This document shows, piece by piece, positions 50,201 to 62,900 of a stretch of DNA of 64,000 bases. The notes under the pieces were generated by a model that was given only the letters and a program-made list of their open reading frames with translations, was not told the origin of the DNA and made no database searches. Each line of letters starts with the position of its first letter. The first letter of the stretch is position 1. Position numbers and translations under genes: made by a program. Source of the stretch: Liolophura sinensis (taxonomy: Eukaryota; Mollusca; Polyplacophora; Chitonida; Chitonidae); the NCBI RefSeq assembly GCF_032854445.1, contig NC_088300.1, positions 45,501,682 through 45,565,681 of the forward strand, in the 5' to 3' direction.

Positions 50201-53200
50201 CAAAGACAGAAATGTGATGTTTACAAATACCGATAACGGAAATCCCCCTGCATGGATTCCCTCCGTTTATAGAGGATCCACTTACCCCGTTAAGGATCTC
50301 TCCGATCATTCCGTCCCAGCGATCTTGATCATTGTCCTTAACACCATATCTGTTACCCGGACTGACATATATCTCATACTGGAAGTGTAACATTTTGGCC
50401 AGCCGGTTGAGGATGTCTATGGTAAAGCCTACAAAGTCATTGTCTCGCTTGATAACGAAAGGTTTCTCCTGGAATAACAATAAACAACAAGACATTCAGA
50501 CATTAGTACGGGCTTTATTACGTACTACAGGCAGATTAAAATAATGATTTTTATCAGCTTGAATTATCGTCACTCAAGTCTTCCAAAGACAAGCTTTGTA
50601 TTCATGTAATAATTAAATAAACAAGTTTTAGAAAACTTTCTGTAACTATGGCATCTTTGGAAGAACGATGCCATGAAAATGTAAATACTACTTTAGCACA
50701 ACATTTAGCAGGAGTACAAATACCTACCATGCCTACTCACAATGCATTCACTTTTTGAAATAATCGTTAGATAATACCACTGTAGCAACACATAAACCTA
50801 CCAGTACATTCACCAGTGTATCCACGCATGAACCTACCAGTACAGTCACCACCTTGACAATGTCCGAATAAATGCAAAGTATGAATCTATCAGGGTAGCA
50901 ACGATAGCAAAGTATAAACCTGCTAGTACAGCCACCAATGTATCCACGCAATGAACCTACCACTACAGTCACCACCTTGACAATGTCCGGGAAAATGCCT
51001 ATCTTGCTGTCCTCACGGCTGATATCCGTGTCCGTGCCCAGTTCGATCTCTCCTGGTTGTCGGTCTGATCGGCTGGAGACATTTGTAGGCTTCCAATGGG
51101 CGACCTTTATCAGAACGTAAATAGAATTTAATGCACCTTAATGTTGTTACAAATGCAATTTAGTAGTGCCCCTCTCCCTCCTTGCAAAGTTGTTTTTGAG
51201 AGATAGTGTTATAACTGGATCGCGCTGAATTACATTCGTCAGATATATAATGAAAGAACACAATATGATAATACTATGTTCTTAAATGGCTGTTTTCTTA
51301 TCGGCCTTGTTGAAAAGTTCAAGGTCTGTCGTATTAACCCGTCGAAGGATGTGTTGTCCCATGGTGAAGACGGAGACGAAGGCCAATACAGGCTGCTAAT
51401 ACAGCCTGCCAATACGACAGACCAAAGACCTATAACATGGTTGATGTACAGACAACATTTAACATCCACACACACAATCATTTAATGACATTTTTATTAA
51501 TCGCTTGTGTGTGTTTGACCAGGAGACAACAAAACATGCTCGGAAATATATCGCATGAGTCTTTTTGAAATTCCTCTGTAGCCAACGAAAGACGTCATGT
51601 GCCAAACCTCAACAAAAAACAATGTGGAATATTCTAGTTGATTTACTGACCTGATTATTGTTTAACGCCATTCTCATATATTTTATTAGGAAAAATCGCA
51701 ATGTCACTTTTTCGTCTTACTTTTCACTTTTCGGATTATTTTGAGCAAATGAGTCCGTATCATCTTCCGTGACAGTTTTAATTTACGAATTCATGAAGGC
51801 AATATTCTCTTTGGAATATTTATGTTCGACGTTGACATTGTCATGTAACAATACATTGCATGTTTCTAGTTGTACATTTCCTAGCGCGCCTTAGTCAAGT
51901 GACGTGTTCGTTTCAGTCGCAGCTGAACATCTTGTAAATTTCTAGCCAATCAGTTTCGATTGACCGATGCTGCTGGAAAATGACCTTGTTTATGTTTTTT
52001 CTTTGGTCTTTCTCTGAGCTTCGATGACAATATATAAGGCAGCAGATTTGTAGGCTTACAGAGAGTCAGTGATAGTTAAGAAGAGAGATAAACACTGATA
52101 CGACAGTGATATTTGGGAGCGCTATAAGGTGTTTTTGACGGAGTTACCGGCGATACATCACAGCTATAGTTAGAAGAAATCGTTAGTACCTTTGGAGGGG
52201 AAAAGCCGGTGTAATTTGGATTGGCCGGACCAGGGCTAACGGGTGATTGTTGGCGGACATTCTGCTGTTTGTGAACTGTGATTATCGTGTAACTGCTTGC
52301 TAGAGGATTTGTGGCCTCGATACCAGAAGAGTATCAACCTCCCTCCGTAAGACGAGTGGAAGGATTCAACCGTGTTAAGGCTGGGGGAGATCAACAAGCT
52401 GCGCCAGTAAAGAGGAAACGGACGTCCAGAAACAGGATTGGAATATTGGACAACGACGAAAAGTCAAGTTAAGGACTGTAGCGTAACTCAGTTTTGGAAG
52501 TATTTGTATATACGAGTACGCTGCCGCCATTTATTGTAACATTAATTATATACATATATATCCTGTGTATTGCTTTTTGTAGTTTAAATTTCAGATTGTA
52601 GATTATTTCCTTTTTTGATTTATTAAATTGTTAAACCAACCATTTGAGTGTTTGAGAGTGTTACTCTGTTTGACCCAGGTTAGGCTCGTTATCGGGAATT
52701 GATTTTGGATTATTATACTGATACCCTAACAATATTTACACCCACCCTAACCGCCGTGGAACTGAATCTCGGCACACGCGTGCCATATTTGTCCCTACAA
52801 ACACCACTGCGCTAAAATATTTAATTCCATATGCTCTAAATGTACTGCGCTCAATACAGAGGGCTGTTGTTTCATTTTTTGTGTGATTCAACTACAAAGG
52901 GGAACCTTTTTCGGCTAAAGTAATTCGGGTCTAAGCTTATTCTACATTTCTGTGAGATCTGTAAGTTTATAGTGAGCAATCTGGAACGTATAAATTATAA
53001 ATGTTCTAGTCACCATAGCGTCCGAAATGGTAGGCTACAACATTAAGAGAGAGCAATACTGAATTTAAAATGAGCACTTTATAGAGTTTGACTCGTACCT
53101 TGCTGAAGACATTAGCCCCTCCATGGTTGTAGAGATCCAACGTGTAGTTAACTCTCTGACCTGTATTGTTGAACTGGATCCAGCCCGTGTCTCCTTGTAT

Positions 53201-56200
53201 CTCGACCTGAAGGAGAGACAACGGTCATTGTTACACCCGAAATGTTCCAAGTTTCCACGACGTAAACTTTTAATTAAGCCAAACACATTATGGATAGTTA
53301 CATGCACAAGGTGTTCAATTTGGGATGCATGTGCTTTAACATAATACTTGACACGTGTTCCCAGCACTAAGAGCCTAGAAATAAGCGTTTAAATCAATAT
53401 TCAAACATCGACTCCTGTCAAACTTGGCTTTGTGGAAAAGGGTCCGGAAGAATACGACGTAATGTTTCAAATGATTATTAAGCCAAATTTGTTCCAAAAA
53501 TGAAAACAAGTACTGTTTTTATAGCCACGCTCCGTTCACCGAATTGTGCATATGCCTGTACTATTATTTGTTAAAAAATATTAATACCAACAACATATGT
53601 TACATTGTAAGTTTTGTTAGAAGGCAGTATATCAAGGCATAATAGACCTGCACTGGAGCAATTACCTTCTTCATGTAACTGATCAGTTCTCTACTGGAAA
53701 GTCTAAGCTTGGACTTGTCCTTGTTATCCACAAAGAACATCTTGAGGGCCTCCTGCACGACCCGTCCCGAATCATTGGCTGCTGCCTGGTGGATGTCGAA
53801 CTTACCACGCCCCTCTCTGTGAGGCGGAACAAAGCGGAAGGCGAGGATCATACAACGCGCGTTGTACAGGCCTAGCTTGAAAAAGTTATTTCCGGCTAAG
53901 GCATGTATTGTAGACGTCTGTAGAAGAGCAATGCACAGAACTTGAAAAATCAAAGGCGATATAAAAATTATTATTGCTGATTTTTTAAAAAATTACATCG
54001 TTTGAGTAAAAAAAGTTATAAATTGAAGTCATTTTGAAAAACGTACTGAAACTCTTTTCATATCATTTTTAAGGTCTTGTAGAATACCAGTGGCAGTGAG
54101 TGTGCTTTAAGAACTAATGTTTCAGCTAAGGGCGTCTTACGGCAGTTTTATAGTCAATAAGGTGGAGCAGGTTGAAGGCCAAAGGGAGTAAAACAGGAGA
54201 TTTATAGTCTTTGATCATCTTGCTTATATGTAAGACGAAAACGGCCGAGGGTTAGAGAACGTCTGATTTGGAAAATGAATCTTTGTGGCAGTTATCGACT
54301 TCGGGTGAGTAATCAGGATTGCTTACGCCGATGATGGAAGATTATGTGATAACATATAGCTAACGGATTCCTTGACATACCGGTTCAGTTACCATGAAGA
54401 TACTCTCGTCCTTTCCAATCAGATCAAAGCGCTTTGCCTAGCAATGAAAGTGAAAACATCTGGTTATATAATTCACAAGAACTATGCAGTTGTCAACAAT
54501 AACAGTTTGTGTTATTTAATAGTTTATATTGTGTATTATACTAGATTGGTAAAATACTGATAATCTACTGGTAGGTCAATGTAATCGTATTCATACAAAT
54601 GAACAAAGCGCCTGATAAATGAATCAGTGGGATTATTTTCGGCAATGTTTAAATAAAATAATAAATAAATAAATGCTGATAATCTAGATTTATTTACTGT
54701 GTATTATCTTATTACATGATAGATAAATCGGCGTGTAAGTTTAAATAAAATAAATACATATATGAGGCAACTTATTCTGTTGACGAAAGCTTATTTAATG
54801 GGCACTAGATCCACAGAAACAGTACACATGATGTACCATTACTCGTTTTCAACTTACTTCCAGTAAGACGTCTCTAATAAGGCGATCGTGTTTATCTTTG
54901 GGACTACAAATGATGATTCGTGTTTCACCCTGTAGTTCAGCGATACGTAACACACTCTGGAGGGAGTCCCGGGTGTCTCGCGAGTTCGTAGTTACAGAGA
55001 ATGGAATCAGGGAGACCCCGCTGTTTATCATCTGAGTGGCCAAGTCCCTGGCACTCTGCCAACAACAAGACTCGCAAATGCAGCATAACTATGAACTGTA
55101 ACTAAACCGTAATTTTTTTTCTTCCCGTTGAACAGCATTCTCATCAGTGATGTAAGTAAGAAGGAACAGTTACATGTCAATTTACACAATCAGTCAAGCC
55201 GGTAATTGGTTTATTAATTTAAAGTTAGAAATAAACAATCATGTCAAGCTCTGCATTTACGCACCTTGATGATGTCATGAGAGCGCCACCCAGCGTTCCT
55301 GTCGTAAAACCTAAGAAGTTTTCTAACGAATAGTAGATGCAGAACGGACGTAATGTTTTTTTTTCTAGAATTGTATTATTAAAGATGCAAACAAGTGTTC
55401 CTAAGAAAGAAACAGATGTTTCTTTAGCTAGCAATCTGTGTTCAACCACTACGGATAAATAACAAGGTATCAAACATGGTAAAAGGCATCGATATTTTTT
55501 ATTATCTTTTCAAAGGGAGTGAAAATTTAAAAAAAAGAAGATGAAGAAAGTCTGTGAAAGGCCACTGAAAGCTTTATCTAAAACCACTGTTGTTTCCTCT
55601 TTAGACTGAATAAAACCCAGTTTTAATAATGCGTATGTGGGCCTCGTGGTATCGTTGACGTGACATACAATGTTTGTTTGTTAATTTTAATTCCACCTCA
55701 TCCAAAGACCATTTTAATAAAGGAACATCACTCCAATAAACTTCACAAGAATTATTTCTAATGGTGAAAATGAAGCCAGAAAATTTCGGTTACGTGGTGA
55801 AGGCCTTCCGAAATAATCAAGTCCCATCATAGATTTTAGGACTTTTTTAAATAAGTAAAGACAGGCTCTGATATGGTGATATGTAATTTTTTACTGATAT
55901 TGACATTTTCCCTTAAGCTCAATCTTCGAATGTGAAACAATCATAGATTACCGCGATGTTTAGTGAAGCTTATGACTCCAACAGTTCATATAATATAGTT
56001 AATCCACATAAAGATATTTACTCATTTATTATTTTCAATTCTATTTATTCGTTCATTGATTCATTTGTTTATTTAAAACTTTTAATTCTATTTATTTATT
56101 TATTTATTTATTTTAAATACAATGATACATAGATATTTATTCATTTATTACCATCAATTCTGTTTATTTTAATTTTATTTATTTATTTGCAGTAAGATTT

Positions 56201-59110
56201 ACCTTGATTGGCCATGTTATTGTCGGACATGATCATTACCACGGAGTCCCAGTTCTTCTTCAGAAAGAGGTCTACCACAGCCCGGTTCTGCTCTCGCACC
56301 TGCGGGATCAGCTCCACCATGTTAGTCCATTGTACCGGATCGTCCACGCGGTTCAGATCCGTCCATTCATAGCCCTTGTTATCCGTGACAAGGTAAGGGA
56401 TACCCATCTGCTCCAGCATCATCGCCAAGTTCATGTAGTACGGACCAATAACGAGGTCTGTGTCCACCGTGTGGGTAGTACTGTGGCCAATCATACCTGT
56501 AGGTAATATTTATTTCTTTGTTTTATTAGAGTTTTACTCCGTACTCAAGAATATCTGGCTTATACAACGACCACCAGAGCTCTGGAGAAACACACTGACC
56601 AATTCACGTACGACCGGAGAGGAAGCCAGCATGAGCTGGACTTGAACTCAGAACCACCTCATTGGTGAGAGGCTCCTCTGTCATTCTGCTGTGATAGCAC
56701 GCTAACCACTAGCCCTCTGCAGAGGAATAATAGGAAACGGATTTAGAATAGCTTATCAGCAACACAGCATATTGTCCCCGGAGAAACTCTTTGTGTTTTT
56801 GTTAACTTCATTATGTATTGTAAATTAAACATTTACAATGTGCTAATTATAAATGTAAATACAGATATACACAGAAAATAGGGATGAAGTATCACGATAG
56901 TTTCGAACTATATACTGTTTGTAAATTTCTCAAAGGGAATAGTTAATTTCACTAAAGTCAATTCAAAGAAATACAAAAAGAACATGCAACACTCTGTTTT
57001 TCCTCCAAATTCGGTCTGGAACATATTTCCACAAGAACAAGGCCGCCTACAAAGATTTCTTAAGACAAAGTCCGTTTCACATAGGCACTCTTAAAAATCA
57101 AGGGTTAAAGAGTCGATATTCTCTGAGCGTTAAAATGATTCATGTTAAATGCTGTTAACACTGTGCCAAAATCTTAAAATGTTAGGCCGCCTACTTACAA
57201 ATTGTGATATATTGTTAGATAACAAGATTTTTAACATTTCAAATGCGGAAAAACAAACTGAAAATTGTTAATTTAATCATTTCATAAACTGTTATCCTAA
57301 CATTATCGATACTTTCGCTCCTACGCCACGGACAAAATGGTAGATTTAATATTATTAAATTACTGGATCATTGTTCTGCACTAGCACGCTAACCCACTAG
57401 GCTACGGAGGCCCCAAAATGGTTTTAAAACACCAGATCCTACGGTGCTCTGTAGTGAACCAGGAGGTACCAGTTTTTTGCTTGAATCAGATTGTTTCAAG
57501 GTACATTCGGCTAATGCATTCATAGATCTTTAGTATATGTATATGTGGCCAAAACTGATGTGACGTCACCGTGCCAAATATGTCCATCAAAGGACATCGT
57601 AAAATCCTGCATTTTACTAGGTTGAGAACGGACATAATGAAATAACCCTGACCGATAAGTGAAGTATGCCTGAATCTAAAAGAAGGAAATAAAGAGCCGC
57701 TATACGCTCAAAGGTATATGTACCCCTGTGAACAGAGTTATAGGAAAATACCTTAAAAAATCGAAGTAGGCATCACTAAAGAAGCCACTTAAACCACTTA
57801 TACATAAATATTCCTTCATTTGTCTTTTTAGATCTTTTTGAGTTAAAGGTCCTCAAACATTTGATTTCTAAGGTGGGCTTTATGGACCATTCCGTCCGAG
57901 GTTAGAAACTTTGACGTGACAGGAAGTCTTTTTCAACTCTAATCACGACACTGAATGTAGGATAACCCTTTTTACCCATAAGTGAAAGATTACTGAAATA
58001 ATGTTACCAAAAATTCCTTCCTTCAGGTGAACATCAGGAAGAAATGCGATATGACGTCAGAGTTCCTAGATACTGTCAGTATGGCTCATAAAGCCCACCA
58101 TTGTTTTCAAATATTTGAATGCCTTTCAACACTCTCAAAAAAATCTGAAAAAATAAAAAAAATGAAAGTATTTTTACGCATAGTTTTCAGTTGCCTGTAA
58201 GATGAACCTTACTTCATATTTTAGTTTTCTTTTACTTTAAGAACTCACCATCTTTAATCTTGGTCCAACCATTCACGGGCATCCTGAAGTCGTGCCAAAT
58301 GTCGTAACTCATGAAAAAAATCCGCACGCATTTCTTTAGCGTACTGTCTTTGTTCAAGAAGGCCTGGAAGTCTTTAGAGAAGGAAACATCCCTTTTCCAC
58401 AGAAGTAGTCCTGTAACAAATAAATACAGAATATCGCCCATGGCCGATGGGGCTAATCTTTCCACCCTTTACATGAACAATGTTCTTGTTATTTGATTAA
58501 ATAACAAGTTGGATATTGCACGTTTTGAAATAATACTTTACCTGTGAACAATGTAATTATACTTCACCTTTAGAAACATTCTTTTTTGCACTCTCATATA
58601 GGTAATTAGTTCACCATGAAAAGCTTAAATGTCTAAATGGCATGCAATGTCATATTTGCAGAAATAAAATCTAATGGCTACCTACGCGTTGTTAACTAGC
58701 CTTGGATTTGTTCTATGTTTTATGCTTATAAACACAATTGTTCACATGGAAACCTTCCCTAACTCAGCCTAAGTTGTGTTATCTGTTGTTTATCTCCTGC
58801 CTTTGTGATGCCGATTTCTGGGAAAACTCGTAACGTAAAACAGTTGCTGATCCAGCTTGCACCCGAGTCGGGAAAAGGTACCTCCTTCCTTGTAAAGCCC
58901 ATGAATTACACACACACACAAAATATTTAACCTTTGGTATCATTAATCTAAATGAAAAAGGACTACACAAGTTGTAAACGTCTGTCTTTCACCTACCAAC
59001 TTTGAATTCCAGAACTGGTTCTTGTCAGTCCAAGGACATTCTGCCGATACTGAGCTGCCAGCTGCCATTAAAACCAGGAGGGCTAATGCCTGTCTAATGT
59101 AGCACACCAT
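47249..59110 (-). CDS. Ionotropic glutamate receptor, gene B
   Basis: Paralogue of gene A. Eleven exons: 59110-58993, 58410-58249, 56496-56203, 55055-54858, 54437-54381, 53917-53666, 53206-53099, 51104-50961, 50468-50286, 49348-48540 and 47441-47249. They encode about 839 residues. The ATG opens a signal peptide (IRQALALLVLMAAGSSVSA). Exon order and phases match gene A, with exon 5 exactly 57 bp in both. S1 has SQREQVVDF; the pore reads FWFSVGTLMRRDTDF and M3 STYTANMAAFLTT. D near 717 replaces AMPA E705. After RWWYDKRRC, M4 is HMAGVFIVGLFGLACSAAFF, with a short 13-residue tail. Oddity: exon 3 ends after one codon base but exon 4 reads only from a codon start, and the coding total is 2518 bases, two short of a multiple of three. 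This points to a microexon, a sequence error or a frameshift allele. Confidence 0.92.
47750..48265. repeat. Possible inverted-repeat element in gene B intron 10
   Basis: CCCTCTTGCACGAAGGGATT plus GT near 47765-47790 is mirrored by ACAATCTCTTTGTGCAAGCG plus GG near 48232-48254. The interior is rich in TACAATC and GATTGTAA. Boundaries and target duplication not found. Confidence 0.4.
49338..49870 (-). repeat. 33-bp array made of the gene B exon 10 splice acceptor
   Basis: The first unit is the real junction. On the gene strand CTGTTTCAG|AACGCTACTCT is the acceptor followed by codons for N-A-T-L. About 15 further units of 33-34 bp follow upstream in the intron, spelled AGAGTAGCGTTCTGAAACAG plus TTATATGATCGCC on the + strand. 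At least 13 of 16 keep CAG|AA. A unit read in the exon frame meets TAA (from ATATAACTG), so upstream sites would give a stop. Confidence 0.93.
50090..50245. repeat. ~30-bp degenerate minisatellite in gene B intron 9
   Basis: About five units like ACAAATGTCAACGGCCGAAA plus CGTAGTCCTC. It starts about 40 bp beyond the exon 9 donor but does not contain it. Confidence 0.7.
50745..51003 (-). repeat. Duplicated end of gene B exon 8 with its donor
   Basis: ATGAACCTACCACTACAGTC, ACCACCTTGACAATGTCCG (50951-51000, real exon end) recurs as ATGAACCTACCAGTACAGTC, ACCACCTTGACAATGTCCG (50828-50870). The real donor is at 50960 and the copy at 50837, exactly 123 bp apart. Inner subunits (GGATACACTGGTG, TGTACTGGTAGGTTTATG) repeat further downstream. 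The frame between the donors is open for 41 codons. Confidence 0.88.
51840..52735. mobile_element. Possible old solo LTR of a retrotransposon (fossil)
   Basis: A block of about 0.9 kb with promoter-like organisation: TATATAAGG at about 52031, a GC-richer leader-like segment, then an AT-rich end with a polyadenylation-like ATTAAA and a CCCTAACA finish. It has no coding part. Family and exact ends cannot be fixed, and paired target duplications were not found. It lies in gene B intron 7. Confidence 0.3.
56030..56190. repeat. ATTT-rich simple repeat
   Basis: Runs of ATTTATTTATTT alternate with TCAATTCTATTTAT; two related halves. It ends within 15 bp of the gene B exon 3 donor (56202). Confidence 0.8.
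56509..56722 (-). repeat. SINE family A, full-length, beside gene B exon 3 acceptor
   Basis: On the - strand: head GAGGGCTAGTGGTTAGCGTG, B-box region CTGAGTTCAAGTCCAGCTC, body CTCCGGTCGTACGTGAATTG and end ATATTCTTGAGTACGGAGTA. It has the same direction as gene B. Its A-rich tail runs into the acceptor AG at 56498-56497. Confidence 0.85.
56723..57827. other. Gene B intron 2, with a SINE head fragment
   Basis: At 57383-57415 the + strand reads GCACGCTAACCCACTAGGCT then ACGGAGGCCCC, the reverse complement of a SINE family A head. No exon seen in the rest. Confidence 0.55.
57828..58152. mobile_element. MITE-like element, family D
   Basis: Imperfect terminal inverted repeats of about 50 bp. Left: AGATCTTTTTGAG..AAAGG, CAAACATTTGATTTCTAAGG, TGGGCTTTATGGACC. 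Right, reversed: AGATTTTTTTGAG..AAAGG, CAAATATTTG..AATGG, TGGGCTTTATGAGCC. No open frame. A plain nonautonomous DNA transposon is the simplest reading. In gene B intron 2. Confidence 0.65.
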
Positions 59111-59928
59111 CACAACATCTTATGAGCACAACACCAGTTCCGAGACTAAGCTGTTTAAACGGTATCTTAACAATTCTGTTTTACTAAAAAAAAAAAAACC
59201 CTCCCTGCAAGTATTCACTCCTCAAAGGGTTCCCTGGTTTGGTCAGAACGTGAAGTTTGGTGGCTTTTGAGGTTTATTTGATTGTTTAGGATGTCATGGT
59301 GTGCATGGTTTCGCTTTATAATTCGGCCTAATATTGATTTTGTTGAATACTGTTTGCTTTCCGCGAAATCACGTAAAGTTTTAACGCCTGTGATACCTTT
59401 AATCGTTTATGATATCATTATCTATTTGCCGTGACCCTTTTTTGTTTTCGATAGTCAGCCATATCTGAATTCTCAGTGGACCCTGGCCGCAATCCGACGG
59501 CTGTCAAATGCGACCAATTCTGCAGATACTGTAGTTTCCAATAGCGTCACAAGTCAATAAATGTTATTGCCTGAGCTGATTGCAGTTTATCTCCCTTTGT
59601 TTACCAATGATGATCTACCAAAGCGAAAAGCCCATTACAGATAATCCCTGTAGTCGTACAATATTAACGAGACGATTGGACTCCGGGGAGTTTGCTTGGC
59701 GCGATTTCCGCCTACATCCGGTCTGGCGAGGACAAGCCTTGGCATCAGAGAGTCGAGAGTCAGCCGCTCTCACAATTATCAACCTTTATTTTCCAGCCTG
59801 AAGAGCAATACAATTTTATTTCTGTTCGGCCAAATTCTAATATGCCATGTTGTAAGAGCCCTTAAGTTTCCTTAAGGAACCGTTAGTTTTCAAACAGGAA
59901 CAAGGTTCTGGTGAAGAACGTCCAAACG
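59111..59928. promoter_or_regulatory. Shared spacer of divergent iGluR genes B and C
   Basis: The two start codons face away from each other across 818 bp, so this segment must hold both 5' UTRs and promoters unless untranslated exons lie elsewhere. A poly-A run at 59188-59199 and ordinary AT-rich DNA are visible; no TATA element is convincing. A 73-codon + strand frame at 59580-59801 has no recognisable domain. Confidence 0.5.
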
Positions 59929-62900
59929 ATGAAGGGTATCTTTGTTAGTATGCTGCTAGTGTACCTATGTGTCCATTACCACCCCAGCTGTGGCTCGCAA
60001 CCAAAAGAGGAAGTTGACAGCAGGTGAGTCCTTATCTGTCATCCGTACTAGTACATCAAGTTATTAGTTTCTTGATTCGTTTCTTTATTTTGATGACGGT
60101 GTCTGATTATGTTCCACCATGTTATTGGTTCTTTATCCTGCGAAAGGTAGAACTAAACATTCGTCTTCTTGATACTTTACCGGGCGCTGGATTTATATAG
60201 GGTATAGAGTAAGAATATAACACTTACGACAAACCAACAATGACACTGGGTCATGTAAGGTGACATGACAGTGTGACAAGTCGTATCTGGTCACACAAAG
60301 CCACTTGACCATGATATTTTAGACAAGCTTTCAGTCGAAGTGTTTACTATAGAGCCTAGATTGTAATGTTGAACGAGTCCTTGTAACATCTTTCTTGTTG
60401 GCTAGGGGGCTATAGAGTTTGACCCTCTTTTCTATTAGCTTTCTGTTGAGTTTGAAGAATCCATCTAACTGGTATTCATTAGAAGGCTTCTCCAAGATGG
60501 TTGACCACTACTGTCCTTATTAACATAGGTGAACTCAGTAGATGACCTCTGTTGAATTCGTGATTTCAGTAACGCAGATGATCCCTGTAACATGTGTGAC
60601 CTCAGTGTTTTGGGTCTGTACATTGGGTGAAGTATGTAACACGGCTGGCCTCTGTCGAATTGGTGACCTCTGTATCGTAGGTGACCTATGTAACATAGAT
60701 GACCTGTGCAACATTGATCTGTTGAGTGACATATGTAAGATGGCAGAGCTCTGAAGGTGGCTTGTATTTGTTGAATGGGCGAATTCTGAAGGATGTGTAC
60801 ATTATGTCCACTAAAGTGTGTATCGTATAGACGCGCAGCTTTCCATACTAGGGACGATTTCGTTGTTAAAAACAAAACAGCAACAATAATTTAAGCACAC
60901 ACCAGCTTAATTATATGCTTATTTATATCAATGGTGAGAGGTAAAATTTAGGTGTGTGTACTATTCAATATACAAATTAGGAAAGAATTTAATCGGCGAT
61001 TTTTATTATAACTTTTGAGCACCTTAGGCGCTGAGGATCATTCGGTATGAAAATTGCCCAACGTCACTTAAGTCAACTCAGTAAAAGTCTGCTATATTTT
61101 TGGGTTTGCAGCGGTTCTGGGTTACAAGGATGCCACAAATGTGTCAGTGTATAGGTTCATCGCCAGAGAGATGGAAACTGTGGGTAAATACTGCCAGATA
61201 AACTTCATCAAACTGGAATATGACCGCACCAATGGCACTACGGTGTTTGACAGTGTGGAGAAAGGTAAGCCGCGAGGGAGAAATCAACCCTTCACAAATG
61301 TACATCGTACATACATGCATGCACATTGCATAATATAGATATTGTATCGAGTTGCGCATATTCGTGCGCTGAGACGGACTAAATACATTAGATGAAAAAG
61401 GTTTTGCTCCGATTGCCATATGTTTTGCAAATAGTTTCCACATTTTCACAAACGAGGGAAATGACAAATGACAAAAGTGTGAAAAACATGATGTATTTAT
61501 CTGTTTCATTGTTTACCGCCATACTAAAAAATTTTTCACTTATACAACGGCGGAGAAGTTTCCTGGATGGCGGAAACCGGAGTGCCCAGGGTAAACCAAC
61601 GACCTTTGACAAGTTACTGATGAACTTTCCAAAATGTGATGTACAGATATGGTCACCATATTGGCAGAAGAAAAGTGGTCTTCAGTGTAGGTTAGACTAC
61701 GCAATCGGTCCCTCGTGCTTCCCCGACCGCTTTTTGTCACCAAGTACGCACAAGTAAAAACCGTTCATATGCCCTGATGGTAGGTGCTGGTCATGAATTA
61801 GTAATCTCCTGAAAATTTATGTTAAACAGTTGCATTTAATTCTTTTTCCAGCCAGCAAAACCTTATCACAACCAATTGTGGCTGTGGCCATTGGTCCAAG
61901 TATAGAAGTCTTTACGTCACCGTCATATGTCATCAAAGACCAGGAATTTCTGATGACGTCAGTGGGAGTGAATTCCATTTCACACAATGGCGTGAGGAAA
62001 TCTAAAGGCCGAACTCTGTCAGTATTGCCGGATCTAAGTACACTGTCGAATGCCATTGCGGAGTTTGCTCATGGTTTAAACTGGCGGGATGTTGTCCTTC
62101 TGTCAGAGGGTATGTACATGCAAATATAACCTTTAAACGCATGACACCTAAAGATAATAACTAACTCAGATGTGTTACCTCATCAAACGTTATATCAAAG
62201 TCGCTAGAACAGTGAGACAATTCTTGAGCGCTAGATCTTCTGAAACCTTTGCCTTTTAGATAAGAGAGATGTGAAGGGAAAGAAAATATACATGTGATGC
62301 AAACATTGGTAAAACGACCATTAAAAACCGTATCTGAAAATACCTCCACTTTATTTTTTATGAAATTTTTTTTTCACTGAAACATATGCTGTTAAATACT
62401 TTGTGTCGTAAGGTGGGCTCTATGGACGGTCCTGATAATGTGTATGTCCTGTGACGTCACAGTAAGTATATTCTGGTCTTAAACAGGTATTTAATTCGGC
62501 TAGATTTTTAGTACAAAGGCACACATTACATGCCGGAAGTTCAGAGTAATTATTCACACCTGAACATGAAGGTGTAGAAAAGTTGAGTGACGTCATTGGC
62601 TACATACATAAAGGTGTAGAAAAGTTAAGTGACGTCATTGGTTACACATACTAGTATTATTAATGTACACGACAAAATCCCACTTTGCAATCCAGACGTT
62701 TTCAGACAATCCCTACAGATCTTAATTTTTTTTATGCTGATGCTTACTTTAGTTTAATGTTTTCTTTAAGCATTCAAATATATGATTATAGACCTATTTA
62801 CTTTATTGTCTTGGCCACTTGAGAGATTTGATTGTAGTCCTATTTATTTTACTGTCATGGTCACATCAGAGAAATAATCATAGACCTATTTACTTTACTG

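Noticed and set aside
60465-60875. 136-codon - strand frame in gene C intron 1
   Set aside because: Cysteine- and histidine-rich periodicity comes from the 18-bp minisatellite, not from a zinc-finger protein.
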